Positions 23,463 to 31,400 of a stretch of 64,000 nt of DNA are shown here, piece by piece. Under the pieces are notes generated by a model that searched no databases, was not told the origin of the DNA, and saw only the letters and a list, made by a program, of their open reading frames with translations. Source of the DNA: Herbidospora yilanensis (GTDB lineage: Bacteria; Actinomycetota; Actinomycetes; Streptosporangiales; Streptosporangiaceae); contig NZ_BBXE01000017.1 of the NCBI RefSeq assembly GCF_001570565.1, positions 1-64,000 on the forward strand. The letters are read 5' to 3'. The position numbers and the translations under genes are program-made. Every line of letters begins with the position of its first letter. Within the stretch, counting starts at the first letter, position 1.

Positions 23463-25208
23463 TCAGTGCGAGTCGCGCGGCACGTCGCTGCCGCGGCCAC
23501 CTCGCAGGAAGCCGAAGTCGGCGCCGCCGTCGGCCCCGAGCACGTGCTCCCGGTAGAGCCACCGGTACCCGCCGACGTCCTCGCTGAGGCGCGGCGACCA
23601 GTCGGCGCGGCGCTTCTCCAGCTCCTCGTCCGTCACGAGCAGCGTCAGGCTGCGGTTCGGCACGTCGAGCTCCACACGGTCGCCCGTCCGGACAAGTGCC
23701 AGCGGCCCGCCCACGGCCGCCTCGGGCGAGACGTGCAGGACGACCGTGCCGAAGCCGGTGCCGCTCATCCGGCCGTCGCTGATCCGCACCATGTCGGTCA
23801 CCCCGGCGCGCAGCAGCTTGGCCGGGAGCGGCACGTTGGCCACCTCGGGCATGCCCGGGTAGCCCTTCGGGCCGGCCCCCCGGATGATCAGGACGTCGTC
23901 GGCGGTCACGTCGAGGTCGTCGTCGTCGCAGACCGCGTGGTAGGCCTCCGGCGAGTCGAACACCAGCGCCCGGCCGGTGTGCGTCATCAGCGCGGGCGAG
24001 GCCGCCGACTGCTTGATGACCGCGCCGTCCGGGGCGAGGTTGCCGCGCAGGATCGCGGTGCCGGTGCCCGCGGGCTGGAGCGGCTCGGCCATCGGGCGGA
24101 TGACCTCGGTGTTCCAGTTGACCGCCGTCCGCACGTTCTCCCTGAGCGTGCGGCCGGTCACCGTGAGGGCGCCGGGGTTCAGCAGGCCGGCCCCGTCGAG
24201 CTGGTTCAGCACGACCGGCAGGCCGCCCGCGTAGCAGAAGTCCTCCATGAGGAACCGCCCCGAGGGCATCAGGTCGACGATCGTCGGCACGTCGCGGGCC
24301 AGCGCGTCGAAGTCGTCGAGGGGCAGGTCGACGCCGAGCCGCCCGGCCAGCGCCGTCAGGTGGACGATCGCGTTGGTCGAGCCGCCGATCGCGGCGTTGG
24401 CCCGGATCGCGTTCTCGAACGCCGCGCGGGTCATGATCTGGCTCGGCCTCAGGTCCTCCTCGACCATCGCCACGATCCGCCTGCCCGCCTCCTGCGCGAC
24501 CTCGTAGCGGCGGGAGTCGACGGCGGGCCAGGTGGCCGACCCGGGAAGCTGCATGCCGAGCGCCTCGGCCAGGCACGCCATCGTCGAGGCGGTGCCCATC
24601 GTCATGCAGTGGCCGTTCGACCGGGCCATGCAGCCCTCGGCGACGTAGCCGTCCTCGGCCGACATGCGGCCGGCCTTGATCTCGGCCTCGAACTTCCACA
24701 CGTGGGTGCCCGACCCGACGTCCTGCCCGCGGAACTTCCCGTTCAGCATCGGCCCGCCCGTGACCATGACGGCCGGCAGGTCGACGCTGGCCGCGCCCAT
24801 GAGCAGGCCCGGCGTGGTCTTGTCACACCCCGACAGCAGCACGACGCCGTCGAGCGGATTGGCCCTGATCAGCTCCTCGGCCTGCATGGCGAGCATGTTG
24901 CGGTAGAGCATCGCGGTCGGCCGCAGCAGCGTCTCGCCGGTGGACATCACCGGGAACACGAGCGGGAAGCCGCCCGCCATCCAGACGCCGCGCTTGACCG
25001 CGTCGGCGACCCGGTCGAGGTGGGCGTTGCAGGGGGCCAGCTCCGACCACGTGCTGGCGATGCCGATGACGGGCCGGCCGTCGAAGACCTCCGGCCCGAA
25101 CCCCTGGTTGCGCATCCAGGAGCGGTAGACCATGCCGGAGCGTCCTTCGGCCCCGAACCAGTGCTGACTGCGTCGCGTCACGTTCGCGTTCTCGTTCACA
25201 TCATCCAT
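23463..25208 (-). CDS. IlvD/Edd-family sugar-acid dehydratase
   Basis: A 581-aa iron-sulfur dehydratase. The cluster region includes VVLLSGCDKTTPGLLMGA and CMARSNGHCMTMGTASTMACLAEALGM. Also seen are GIASTWSELAPCNAHLDRVADAVKRGVWMAGGFPLVFPVMSTGE, AIGGSTNAIVHLTALAGR, DLMPSGRFLMEDFCYAGG and VRISDGRMSGTGFGTVVLHVSPEAA. The ...SNGHC... and PSGxFLMEDFxxAGG features fit the pentonate/hexonate branch (arabonate, xylonate, galactonate) rather than dihydroxyacid dehydratase. It removes water from an aldonate to give a 2-keto-3-deoxy acid. ATG 25208 overlaps the SDR stop by 13 bp. The lactonase in the plus-strand operon would supply its substrate. Confidence 0.92.
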   Translation of the reverse strand: MDDVNENANVTRRSQHWFGAEGRSGMVYRSWMRNQGFGPEVFDGRPVIGIASTWSELAPCNAHLDRVADAVKRGVWMAGGFPLVFPVMSTGETLLRPTAMLYRNMLAMQAEELIRANPLDGVVLLSGCDKTTPGLLMGAASVDLPAVMVTGGPMLNGKFRGQDVGSGTHVWKFEAEIKAGRMSAEDGYVAEGCMARSNGHCMTMGTASTMACLAEALGMQLPGSATWPAVDSRRYEVAQEAGRRIVAMVEEDLRPSQIMTRAAFENAIRANAAIGGSTNAIVHLTALAGRLGVDLPLDDFDALARDVPTIVDLMPSGRFLMEDFCYAGGLPVVLNQLDGAGLLNPGALTVTGRTLRENVRTAVNWNTEVIRPMAEPLQPAGTGTAILRGNLAPDGAVIKQSAASPALMTHTGRALVFDSPEAYHAVCDDDDLDVTADDVLIIRGAGPKGYPGMPEVANVPLPAKLLRAGVTDMVRISDGRMSGTGFGTVVLHVSPEAAVGGPLALVRTGDRVELDVPNRSLTLLVTDEELEKRRADWSPRLSEDVGGYRWLYREHVLGADGGADFGFLRGGRGSDVPRDSH

Positions 25209-25942
25209 CCGGCGTCGACGATCCAGTTCTGTCCGGTGCACATGGCGCTGTCGTCGGCGGCCAACCACAACACCAGCCGCGCCACGTCCGACGGCGCGAG
25301 GTTGTCGGGCAGGCACTGCACCTCCGCGAGTTTCTCGCGGACCTCGGGGGTGACCCAATGGGTGAGTTGCCGTTCGGTGAAGACCCAGCCGGGGACGACG
25401 CAGTTGACGCGGATGTGGTCGGGGCCGAGTTCGCGGGCCATCATCCTGGTCAGGCCCTCGACGGCCGACTTCGAGGAGACGTAGGCGGGCAGGCCGAGGA
25501 GGCCGACGTGCGGGCTGACCGAACCGAGGTTGACGATCGAGCCGCCGCCGAGCGTGCGCATCCCGGCCAGTACGGCCTGGGCGGCGAAGAACTGGTGGCG
25601 GAGGTTGACCGCGATGCCCTGGTCCCATTCGGCGGGTTCGAGGGTCTCGATGCCGGTGCGGGTGTCGTCGGCGGCGTTGTTGACGAGGATCGAGACGGGG
25701 CCGAGGGCCTGTTCGACCATGACGATCGCGCCGCGCAGGGCGTCGATGTCGGTGACGTCGGCGTGGACGTAGAGGGCCTGGCCGGTCAGTTTCCGGGCGC
25801 CCTCGTCGTCGACGTCGAGGAAGGCGACCCTGGCCCCCTGGGCGGCGAGCTGGGCGACGAACTCGGCGCCGAGGCCGGTGGAGCCGCCGGTGACGAGGGC
25901 GACCTTGCCGCGCAGGCTGGGGTAGACGGCGTACTCGCTCAT
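25196..25942 (-). CDS. Short-chain dehydrogenase/reductase
   Basis: A 248-aa classical SDR: VALVTGGSTGLGAEFVAQLAAQGARVAFLDVDD (cofactor loop followed by acidic residues, suggesting NAD), LVNNAADDTRTG, SIVNLGSVSPHVGLLGLPAYVSSKSAVEGLTRMMAREL (Ser, Tyr-x3-Lys) and IRVNCVVPGWVFTERQL. In this operon it probably oxidises a sugar or a 2-keto-3-deoxy sugar acid. ATG 25942 overlaps the ADH stop (ATGA), and its own 3' end overlaps the dehydratase start, so the three are translationally coupled. Confidence 0.93.
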   Translation of the reverse strand: MSEYAVYPSLRGKVALVTGGSTGLGAEFVAQLAAQGARVAFLDVDDEGARKLTGQALYVHADVTDIDALRGAIVMVEQALGPVSILVNNAADDTRTGIETLEPAEWDQGIAVNLRHQFFAAQAVLAGMRTLGGGSIVNLGSVSPHVGLLGLPAYVSSKSAVEGLTRMMARELGPDHIRVNCVVPGWVFTERQLTHWVTPEVREKLAEVQCLPDNLAPSDVARLVLWLAADDSAMCTGQNWIVDAGWMM

Positions 25943-27033
25943 GGCACGATCACTCCACGGCCGACGGCGCCGCCGGTGAGGTCGGCGAACGCCTCGTTGA
26001 TCTGGTCGAGCCGGTAGCGCCTGCCGATCAGGAGGTCGAGGGGCAGGCGTCCGGCGAGGTAGAGCTCGAAGATCTTCGGCAGGTCGACGAGGGGGTTGGC
26101 GGAGCCGTAGAGGCTGCCGACGACCCGCTTCTCGCGCTGCACCAGCAGGTTGACCGGCACGTCGAAGGTCTGGCCGACCTTGCCGAGGCCGACGGCGACC
26201 AGGGTGCCGCCGGGGCGGAGCACCTCGAAGGCGGTCTCCAGGGTGCCGGGGCGGCCGATGGCCTCGATGGCCCATTCGGCGCCGCCGGGGCGGATGTCGT
26301 GCAGGGCGTCGGCGACGTCGGCGGCGGAGGCGTCGACGACGTGGGTGGCGCCCAGTCGCTCGGCGGTCTCCAGGCGGTCGGCGACGACGTCCACGACGAC
26401 GATGGGGTTGGCGCCCGCGAGCACGGCGCCGAGGACGGCCGACAGGCCGACCCCGCCGGCGCCGAAGATGACGACGCCGTCGCCGGCGCACTCGCCGATG
26501 GCGTTGAGCACCGCGCCGACGCCGGTGATGACGGCGCATCCGGCGATGGCGGCGATCTCCGGGGGCACCCCGTCGGGGACCGGGACGACCGCGCGCTCGG
26601 ACACCACGCAGTATTCGGCGAAGCAGGAGACGCCGAGCAGGTGGTGGACCTTCTCCCCGTCGGCGCCGAGCCGGGTGGTGCCGTCGAGGAGGCCGCCCGA
26701 CCCGGCCATGACGCCGGCGGCCTCGCACAGGGCGGGGCGGCCCACGAGGCAGTTGCGGCACTGGCCGCACCGGGGCCGCCACATGAGGCAGACGCGGTCG
26801 CCGGGCCGGAACCGGGTCACGCCGGGGCCGACGGCCTCGATCACGCCGCTGCCCTCGTGCCCGGGGACGACCGGCAGCGGGCACGTCAGGTCGCCGGCGA
26901 GGTAGTGCCGGTCGCTGTGGCAGACGCCGGCCGCCTCGACCCTGACCAGCACTTCTTCCGGCCCGGGTGGCGCGAGGTCGAGGTCGCGTACGACGAGGGG
27001 CGCCCCGACCCGTTCCAGCAGCGCGGCTCTCAT
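25939..27033 (-). CDS. Zinc-dependent alcohol dehydrogenase
   Basis: A 364-aa MDR alcohol dehydrogenase. Catalytic zinc ligands are in AAGVCHSDRHYL and VPGHEGSGVIEAVG. The structural-zinc lobe CGQCRNCLVGRPALC is intact. The NAD fold has GVVIFGAGGVGLSAVLGAVLAGANPIVVVD. It is the class-III-like branch common in actinomycetes. First gene of the operon adh-sdr-ilvD-lacI, with a promoter at 27073-27101 and an AGTTTCGAAACT operator abutting its -35. Likely oxidises an alcohol or aldose of the pathway; could also reduce glycolaldehyde-type products. Confidence 0.93.
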   Translation of the reverse strand: MRAALLERVGAPLVVRDLDLAPPGPEEVLVRVEAAGVCHSDRHYLAGDLTCPLPVVPGHEGSGVIEAVGPGVTRFRPGDRVCLMWRPRCGQCRNCLVGRPALCEAAGVMAGSGGLLDGTTRLGADGEKVHHLLGVSCFAEYCVVSERAVVPVPDGVPPEIAAIAGCAVITGVGAVLNAIGECAGDGVVIFGAGGVGLSAVLGAVLAGANPIVVVDVVADRLETAERLGATHVVDASAADVADALHDIRPGGAEWAIEAIGRPGTLETAFEVLRPGGTLVAVGLGKVGQTFDVPVNLLVQREKRVVGSLYGSANPLVDLPKIFELYLAGRLPLDLLIGRRYRLDQINEAFADLTGGAVGRGVIVP

Positions 27034-27072
27034 CTGACCCCGTCCCTCCGGTTGCCGTACTCGATCGCAGCA

Positions 27073-27101
27073 AACGTAGATGTAACGAACGTAAGGGTCA
27101 A
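27073..27101 (-). promoter_or_regulatory. Promoter of the adh operon
   Basis: On the minus strand: -35 TTGACC (27101-27096), 17-bp spacer, -10 TACGTT (27078-27073), about 40 bp before the ADH start. Confidence 0.6.
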
Positions 27102-27102
27102 T

Positions 27103-27114
27103 AGTTTCGAAACT
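27103..27114. promoter_or_regulatory. LacI operator AGTTTCGAAACT
   Basis: Perfect 12-bp palindrome, the same 12-mer as in 14547-14558, directly upstream of the adh -35. A second pair of half sites, GTTTCGG at 27184-27190 and CCGAAAC at 27209-27215, lies about 80-110 bp further upstream and could support looping. Confidence 0.7.
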
Positions 27115-27221
27115 TTCACCTTCACCGGACCGCCGATCAGCCGAGGTGAGTGGCTTTCATCTGCGGCTATTCGCCGATCCGGGGTTTCGGAACGACCGCT
27201 CCCGAGGACCGAAACTTTCCG

Positions 27222-28157
27222 TCAGGGCACCAGCACGACCTTCCCGCGCGCGTGCCGGGTCTCGACGAGTTCGTGCGCGGCCACGACCTCGTCCATCGGG
27301 AACGCCGCCGCCACCGGCACCCGCAGCCGGCCCTCCCCCGCGAGGGCGACCGCGTCGGCGAGCCCGTGCCAGGCCGGCGGGTCGCCCGCGCCCGCCTCCG
27401 CGGCGGGTGCTCCGTGGGACAGGTGCACCCCGTGGGCCCGCGCGGCGAAGTCGGCGATCGTCACCACGCGCGCCGGGTCGCCCGCGACGGCGACCAGGTC
27501 GGGCAGCGCGCCTCCGGCGCAGTCGAGGACGGCGTCGACCCCGCCGGGCGCCAGCGCGCGGACCCGGTCCACCAGCCCCGGCCCGTACGTCGCCGGCAGC
27601 ACCCCCAGGGAGCGCAGGAAGTCGTGGTTGCGTTCGCTCGCGGTGCCGATGACCGTGGCTCCGCGCGCGACCGCGAACTGCACGGCGACCGAGCCCGTCC
27701 CCCCGGCCGCGCCCTGGACGAGCACGGTCTGGCCGGGGACGACGGCGAGCCGGTCGAGGACCCGGGCGGCGGTCTCGGCCGCGCCCGCCGCGCCGCCCGC
27801 CTCCTCCCACGTCCACGCGGCCGGCTTGGCCGCCCACGCGGTCAGCACCGCGTACTCGGCGTTGGCTCCGCGCCGGGCGGGATCGGCCGCGCCGAACACC
27901 TCGTCGCCCATACGCACTCCGGTGACGCCGTCGCCGACCTCGTCGACCACGCCCGCGGCGTCGAAGCCGGTGCGGAACGGGAGCGCGACGGGCACCAGGT
28001 CACGCAGCCGGCCGGAGCGGATGGAGACCTCGCCGGGCGCCACCCCCGACGCGCGCACGGCGACGCGGATCTCCCCCGGCCCGGCGTGCGGTTCCGGGAC
28101 CTCGGCGACGTGGACGACGGCGGGCGGGCCGTATGCGGTGAACTGGACTGCTCTCAT
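27222..28157 (-). CDS. MDR-family NADP-dependent oxidoreductase (quinone reductase-like)
   Basis: A 311-aa zinc-independent medium-chain reductase: MRAVQFTAYGPPAVVHVAEVPEPHAGPGEIRVAVRASGVAPGEVSIRSG, FRTGFDAAGVVDEVGDGVTG, and cofactor motif VLVQGAAGGTGSVAVQFAVARGATVIGTASERNHDFLRSLG. No zinc-binding cysteine cluster. It reduces quinones or enones with NADPH. Divergent from a TetR gene with a 50-bp gap, so it is probably TetR-controlled and part of a detoxification cassette, independent of the sugar locus beside it. Confidence 0.9.
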   Translation of the reverse strand: MRAVQFTAYGPPAVVHVAEVPEPHAGPGEIRVAVRASGVAPGEVSIRSGRLRDLVPVALPFRTGFDAAGVVDEVGDGVTGVRMGDEVFGAADPARRGANAEYAVLTAWAAKPAAWTWEEAGGAAGAAETAARVLDRLAVVPGQTVLVQGAAGGTGSVAVQFAVARGATVIGTASERNHDFLRSLGVLPATYGPGLVDRVRALAPGGVDAVLDCAGGALPDLVAVAGDPARVVTIADFAARAHGVHLSHGAPAAEAGAGDPPAWHGLADAVALAGEGRLRVPVAAAFPMDEVVAAHELVETRHARGKVVLVP

Positions 28158-28207
28158 GTCCGGGGACCGTAACGGAACACCCCGTCCGGTTGACTAAAGT
28201 GAGAGCG

Positions 28208-28828
28208 GTGACGGCACAAGTGGGAACGCGACTGCGTTCCGACGCCCGCGACAACCGCGAACGCATCCTCGCGGTGGCCCGCCTCGCGTTCGCCACCGAG
28301 GGCCTCGACGTGCCGATCAGGGAGATCGCCCGCCGCGCCGAGGTCGGCGCCGCGACCCTCTACCGCCACTTCGCGACCAAGGACGCGTTGTTGTCCGAGG
28401 CGTTCGCCGAGCAGATGGAGACGTGCTCGGCGATCGTGGCCGAGGGGCTGGCGGCCCCCGATCCGTGGCAGGGTTTCCGCCTGGTCGTCGAGCGGCTCAT
28501 GGAGCTGCACGCCCTCGACCGGGGCTTCGCCCGCGTGTTCACCTCACGGCTCCCCGAGGCCGTCTTCGCCGCCGACCGCGACCGCACGCTGCGGATGCTG
28601 CTCGACCTCGTCGGGCGGGCGAAGAAGGCGGGCCCGCTGCGCCGCGACTTCGTCATCGAGGACCTCAGCCTGGCGCTGATGGCCAACGAGGGCATCCGCG
28701 CCGAGTCGCCCGAGACGCGGGTCGCCGCCTCGCGCCGCTTCGCGGCCCTGATGCTTCAGTCGTTCATGGCCGACCCGGTCGCCGCGCCGCTGCCCCCGCC
28801 GGTGCGGCTGCCGCTGTCGCGGGCCTGA
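28208..28828 (+). CDS. TetR-family transcriptional regulator
   Basis: A 206-aa TetR protein: LRSDARDNRERILAVARLAFATEGLDVPIREIARRAEVGAATLYRHFATKDALLSEAFAEQM, then a SbtR-like C-terminal domain (VVERLMELHALDRGFARVF, DLSLALMANEGIRAES). Several in-frame starts exist (TTG 28190, GTG 28199, GTG 28208); I take 28208. A TAAAGT -10-like hexamer at 28195-28200 raises the option of a leaderless message. The 50-bp gap to the divergent MDR gene holds GGAAC-N4-GTCC, a weak dyad that may be the operator. Confidence 0.85.
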   Translation: MTAQVGTRLRSDARDNRERILAVARLAFATEGLDVPIREIARRAEVGAATLYRHFATKDALLSEAFAEQMETCSAIVAEGLAAPDPWQGFRLVVERLMELHALDRGFARVFTSRLPEAVFAADRDRTLRMLLDLVGRAKKAGPLRRDFVIEDLSLALMANEGIRAESPETRVAASRRFAALMLQSFMADPVAAPLPPPVRLPLSRA

Positions 28829-28871
28829 CGCGGGACGAGCACGCCCCGCCGCCTTGCGGTCGAAGCTGCCT

Positions 28872-29078
28872 TCATCGTCCCGCCAGGGTGATCGGCGCCA
28901 GGAGCAACAGCACCCCGGCGTAGCCCCAGGTCAGGCCGCGGTGCTCCCACCGGTCGGCGGCCCGGCCGCCCAGATGGTTGCCGGCCGCCATGCCGAGGCC
29001 GAAGACGGCCAGCGCCACGGGGATGAGCGCGGGGTCGCGCCGCGCGGCGTCGGTGACGAACGGGCCGATGAACGTGCA
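28872..29078 (-). pseudogene. MFS transporter remnant (C-terminal fragment)
   Basis: The minus strand translates as FIGPFVTDAARRDPALIPVALAVFGLGMAAGNHLGGRAADR..., then WGYAGVLLLLAPITLAGR and a stop at 28872-28874. This matches the second half of drug-efflux MFS proteins (GxxxGNxxGGRxADR loop between helices). Only about 68 residues remain: there is no start codon, and the upstream sequence changes to unrelated, GC-rich non-transporter sequence at about 29080. Probably what is left of a neighbour of the TetR or WYL gene. Confidence 0.7.
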
Positions 29079-29199
29079 GGGCCGGCAACTGCGCCTGCTG
29101 ACGCGGGCCCGGGTCGAGCCCGACGCCGTCGGGATGGGCCGACCCGGTCACGGCTGTCGGCTCCCGTCTGGACGTCGCGGATTCGGGTGCCGGGTGTCC

Positions 29200-30132
29200 T
29201 CAGGCTCGGGCATACCGCCCCGCCAGGCGGTGGAGGTACTCCTTGAGCTCGGGCGGGTCGAGCACGGTGAAGTCGACGCCCAGGCTGCCGAGGAAGGCCG
29301 CCAGGTCGCCCAGTGAGTCGGCGCCCGTCTCCAGCACGCCGTCGTCCGCGAGCACCCCGGCCGCCGGGGTGAGCAGTTCGGTCAGCCGCTCCATCGGGGC
29401 GTGCAGCCGCACCCGGGCCGGGTAGCGGTAGGCCGCCGAGCCGACCCCGCGCATGACCTGGGTCGCCGCGTCCTCCGGAGGTTCGCGGGGGACGAAGCGC
29501 GGCCCGTTCGGCACGCGGGGCCGCACCCGGTCCACGCGGAAGGTGCGCCAGTCGGCGCGGTCGACGTCCCAGGCGAGCAGGTACCAGCGGCGGCCGGTGT
29601 AGACGAGCCGGTGCGGTTCGACGTCGCGCACGCCGGGGGTGCCGTCGCGGAGCCGGTAGTCGAAGCGCAGGCGTTCGCGGTCGCGGACGGCGGCGGCGAT
29701 GTGGGTGAGGGTGGCGGCGTCGACGGTCGGGCCGCGCCGGGCGACCGACACGGTCGCCATGCCGACGGCGTCGATGCGGTGCCGCAGCCGGGAGGGCAAC
29801 ATCCGCTGCAGTTTCGTCAGCGCCCGCAGCGAGGTCTCCTCGATGCCGGTGACGGTGCCTCCGGCGGCGGCGTGCAGGCTGACGGCGACCGCCACCGCCT
29901 CCTCGTCGTCGAGCAGCAGCGGCGGCAGGGCCGCGCCCGCGCCGAGCCGGTAGCCGCCCGCGACGCCGGGGGTGGACCGGATCTCGTAGCCGAGGATGCG
30001 CAGGCGCTCCACGTCGTTGCGGACGGTCCGGCCGGTCACGCCGAGCCGGGCGGCGAGCTCGGGGCCGCCCCAGTCGGGGCGCGACTGGAGCAGGGACAAC
30101 AGGCGGAGCAGCCTGACGGAGGTTTCCAGCAT
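29200..30132 (-). CDS. WYL-domain transcriptional regulator (HTH_11)
   Basis: A 310-aa DeoR/PafC-like regulator: N-terminal HTH LLRLLSLLQSRPDWGGPELAARLGVTGRTVRNDVERLRILGYEIRSTPGVAGGYRLG, then a WYL domain (LRFDYRLRDGTPGVRDVEPHRLVYTGRRWYLLAWDVDRADWRTFRVDRV, with the W-Y-L triplet) and a WCX-like C-terminus. ATG 30132 chosen; TTG 30144 is an alternative inside the operator. Divergent from VOC-ydeI genes across a perfect 10-bp inverted repeat, so it controls them and itself. Confidence 0.93.
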   Translation of the reverse strand: MLETSVRLLRLLSLLQSRPDWGGPELAARLGVTGRTVRNDVERLRILGYEIRSTPGVAGGYRLGAGAALPPLLLDDEEAVAVAVSLHAAAGGTVTGIEETSLRALTKLQRMLPSRLRHRIDAVGMATVSVARRGPTVDAATLTHIAAAVRDRERLRFDYRLRDGTPGVRDVEPHRLVYTGRRWYLLAWDVDRADWRTFRVDRVRPRVPNGPRFVPREPPEDAATQVMRGVGSAAYRYPARVRLHAPMERLTELLTPAAGVLADDGVLETGADSLGDLAAFLGSLGVDFTVLDPPELKEYLHRLAGRYARA

Positions 30133-30143
30133 GGTCCCAGTCA

Positions 30144-30168
30144 ATCGCGGAACCGCACGTTCCGCGAT
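30144..30168. promoter_or_regulatory. Inverted repeat ATCGCGGAAC-N5-GTTCCGCGAT (WYL operator)
   Basis: Perfect 10-bp arms (30144-30153, 30159-30168) between the divergent WYL regulator (start 30132) and VOC gene (start 30207). Confidence 0.75.
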
Positions 30169-30206
30169 CGGACCTAGTGTTCGGAGGGAGACGAAGGGAG
30201 CAGCCC

Positions 30207-30596
30207 ATGCTGCGAGGACCGGCCACCATCACGTTCTGGGCCCAGGATCTGACGGCCGCCAAGGAGTGGTACACCGACGTGCTCGGAATCGAGCCCTACT
30301 TCGAGGTGCCGGGGTATGTGGAGTTCCGGATCGGCGACTACCTGGCGGAACTGGGCATCATCGACTCCCGGCACGCCCCCGAGGACGCCCCGGCCACGCC
30401 CGGCGGGGCGATCATGCACTGGCACGTCGACGACCTGGAGGGGTCGCTCGAACGGCTGATCAAGCTGGGCGCCACGCCCCACCTGCCGCTGACCAAGCAC
30501 GGGGAGGGGTTCGTGACGGCCTCGGTCGTCGACCCCTTCGGGAACGTGCTCGGGATCATGCACAACCGGCACTACCTGGAGGTGCTCGGCCGATGA
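30207..30596 (+). CDS. VOC-family protein (glyoxalase/bleomycin resistance-like)
   Basis: A 129-aa VOC-fold protein with paired beta-alpha-beta-beta-beta modules: ATITFWAQDLTAAKEWYTDVLGIEPYFEVPGYVEFRIGDY and GGAIMHWHVDDLEGSLERLIKLGATPHLPLTKHGEGFVTASVVDPFGNVLGIMHN. The last motif is the typical DPxGN end. AAGGGAG supports ATG 30207. Overlaps the YdeI-like gene. Role is undefined: metal-dependent lyase, dioxygenase or sequestering resistance protein. Confidence 0.92.
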   Translation: MLRGPATITFWAQDLTAAKEWYTDVLGIEPYFEVPGYVEFRIGDYLAELGIIDSRHAPEDAPATPGGAIMHWHVDDLEGSLERLIKLGATPHLPLTKHGEGFVTASVVDPFGNVLGIMHNRHYLEVLGR

Positions 30597-31147
30597 TGCA
30601 CTTCCCCGACGCCGCGGCGTGGGAGGCCTGGCTCTCGGCCAACCACGCCGGTGAGGGCGTGTGGCTGCGCATCGCCAAGAAGGGCGCGCCGCTGACCTCG
30701 GTCACGATCGGCCAGGCGCTCGACGTGGCGCTCTGCTACGGCTGGATCGACAGTCATCGCAGGGGCCACGACGAGCACAGCTACCTGCAGCGGTTCTCCC
30801 GGCGGCGGCGGGGCGGCGCGTGGTCGCGGGTCAACGTCCGCCTGGCCGAGGCCCTGATCGAGGCCGGGCGGATGCGGCCGCCGGGGCTGGCGGAGGTGGA
30901 ACTGGCCCGCGCCGACGGCCGCTGGCAGGCCGCCTACGCGGCCCAGAGCGAGTTCACGGTCCCGGCCGACCTGGAGGCGGCGCTCGACGCCCGGACCCGG
31001 GCGGTCTTCGAGGGACTCGACCGGACCGCGCGCTACCTGCTGGTCCTGCCGCTGCTCAAGGCGCGCAGCCCGCAGGGGCGGGCGGCGCGGCTGGAGAAGC
31101 TGCTCGGTGAACTCCACACCCGTATGGCCGGCCAGGCGGAGCCGTAA
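30593..31147 (+). CDS. YdeI/OmpD-associated family protein
   Basis: A 184-aa protein of the YdeI family: WEAWLSANHAGEGVWLRIAKKG, SVTIGQALDVALCYGWIDSHRRGHDEHSYLQRFSRRRRGGAWSRVNVRLAEALIEAGRMRPPGLAEVELARADGRW. The C-terminal YdeI helix bundle has LEAALDARTRAVFEGLDRTARY. Function in actinomycetes is not established; Bacillus YdeI-type proteins relate to antimicrobial-peptide resistance. ATG 30593 overlaps the VOC stop (ATGATG; 30596 is an equal alternative), so the two are coupled. A small inverted repeat CGGGAA/TTCCCG follows the stop. Confidence 0.88.
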   Translation: MMHFPDAAAWEAWLSANHAGEGVWLRIAKKGAPLTSVTIGQALDVALCYGWIDSHRRGHDEHSYLQRFSRRRRGGAWSRVNVRLAEALIEAGRMRPPGLAEVELARADGRWQAAYAAQSEFTVPADLEAALDARTRAVFEGLDRTARYLLVLPLLKARSPQGRAARLEKLLGELHTRMAGQAEP

Positions 31148-31400
31148 CGGGAAGAAGCAGTTCCCGGGTTGCGAAGCCGACGCCCACTCGTTATCAGGCG
31201 TTATAAAGGGACATCCGGGACCGGCGTGACCCGTGTGACCTGGTAATATGTCAGATACCACAGGTTTTGACAGTGTTTTGTTGAGTTTTCCTGTCTCTTG
31301 TCCCTTTTTTACCGTTCCATTACCGTCCGCAGTGGCTTTCGTACTCCCTCGGACGGGCTCCTCTCCCGAGCACCCCCGTCCCCTCCGCCCTGGAGGCGAC
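31148..31400 (+). promoter_or_regulatory. AT-rich leader/promoter region of the M14 peptidase
   Basis: Low-GC for this genome, with T runs. Candidate elements are TAATAT (31244-31249, -10-like) and a consensus TTGACA (31267-31272), but no correctly spaced pair is convincing. No gene seen. Confidence 0.35.
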
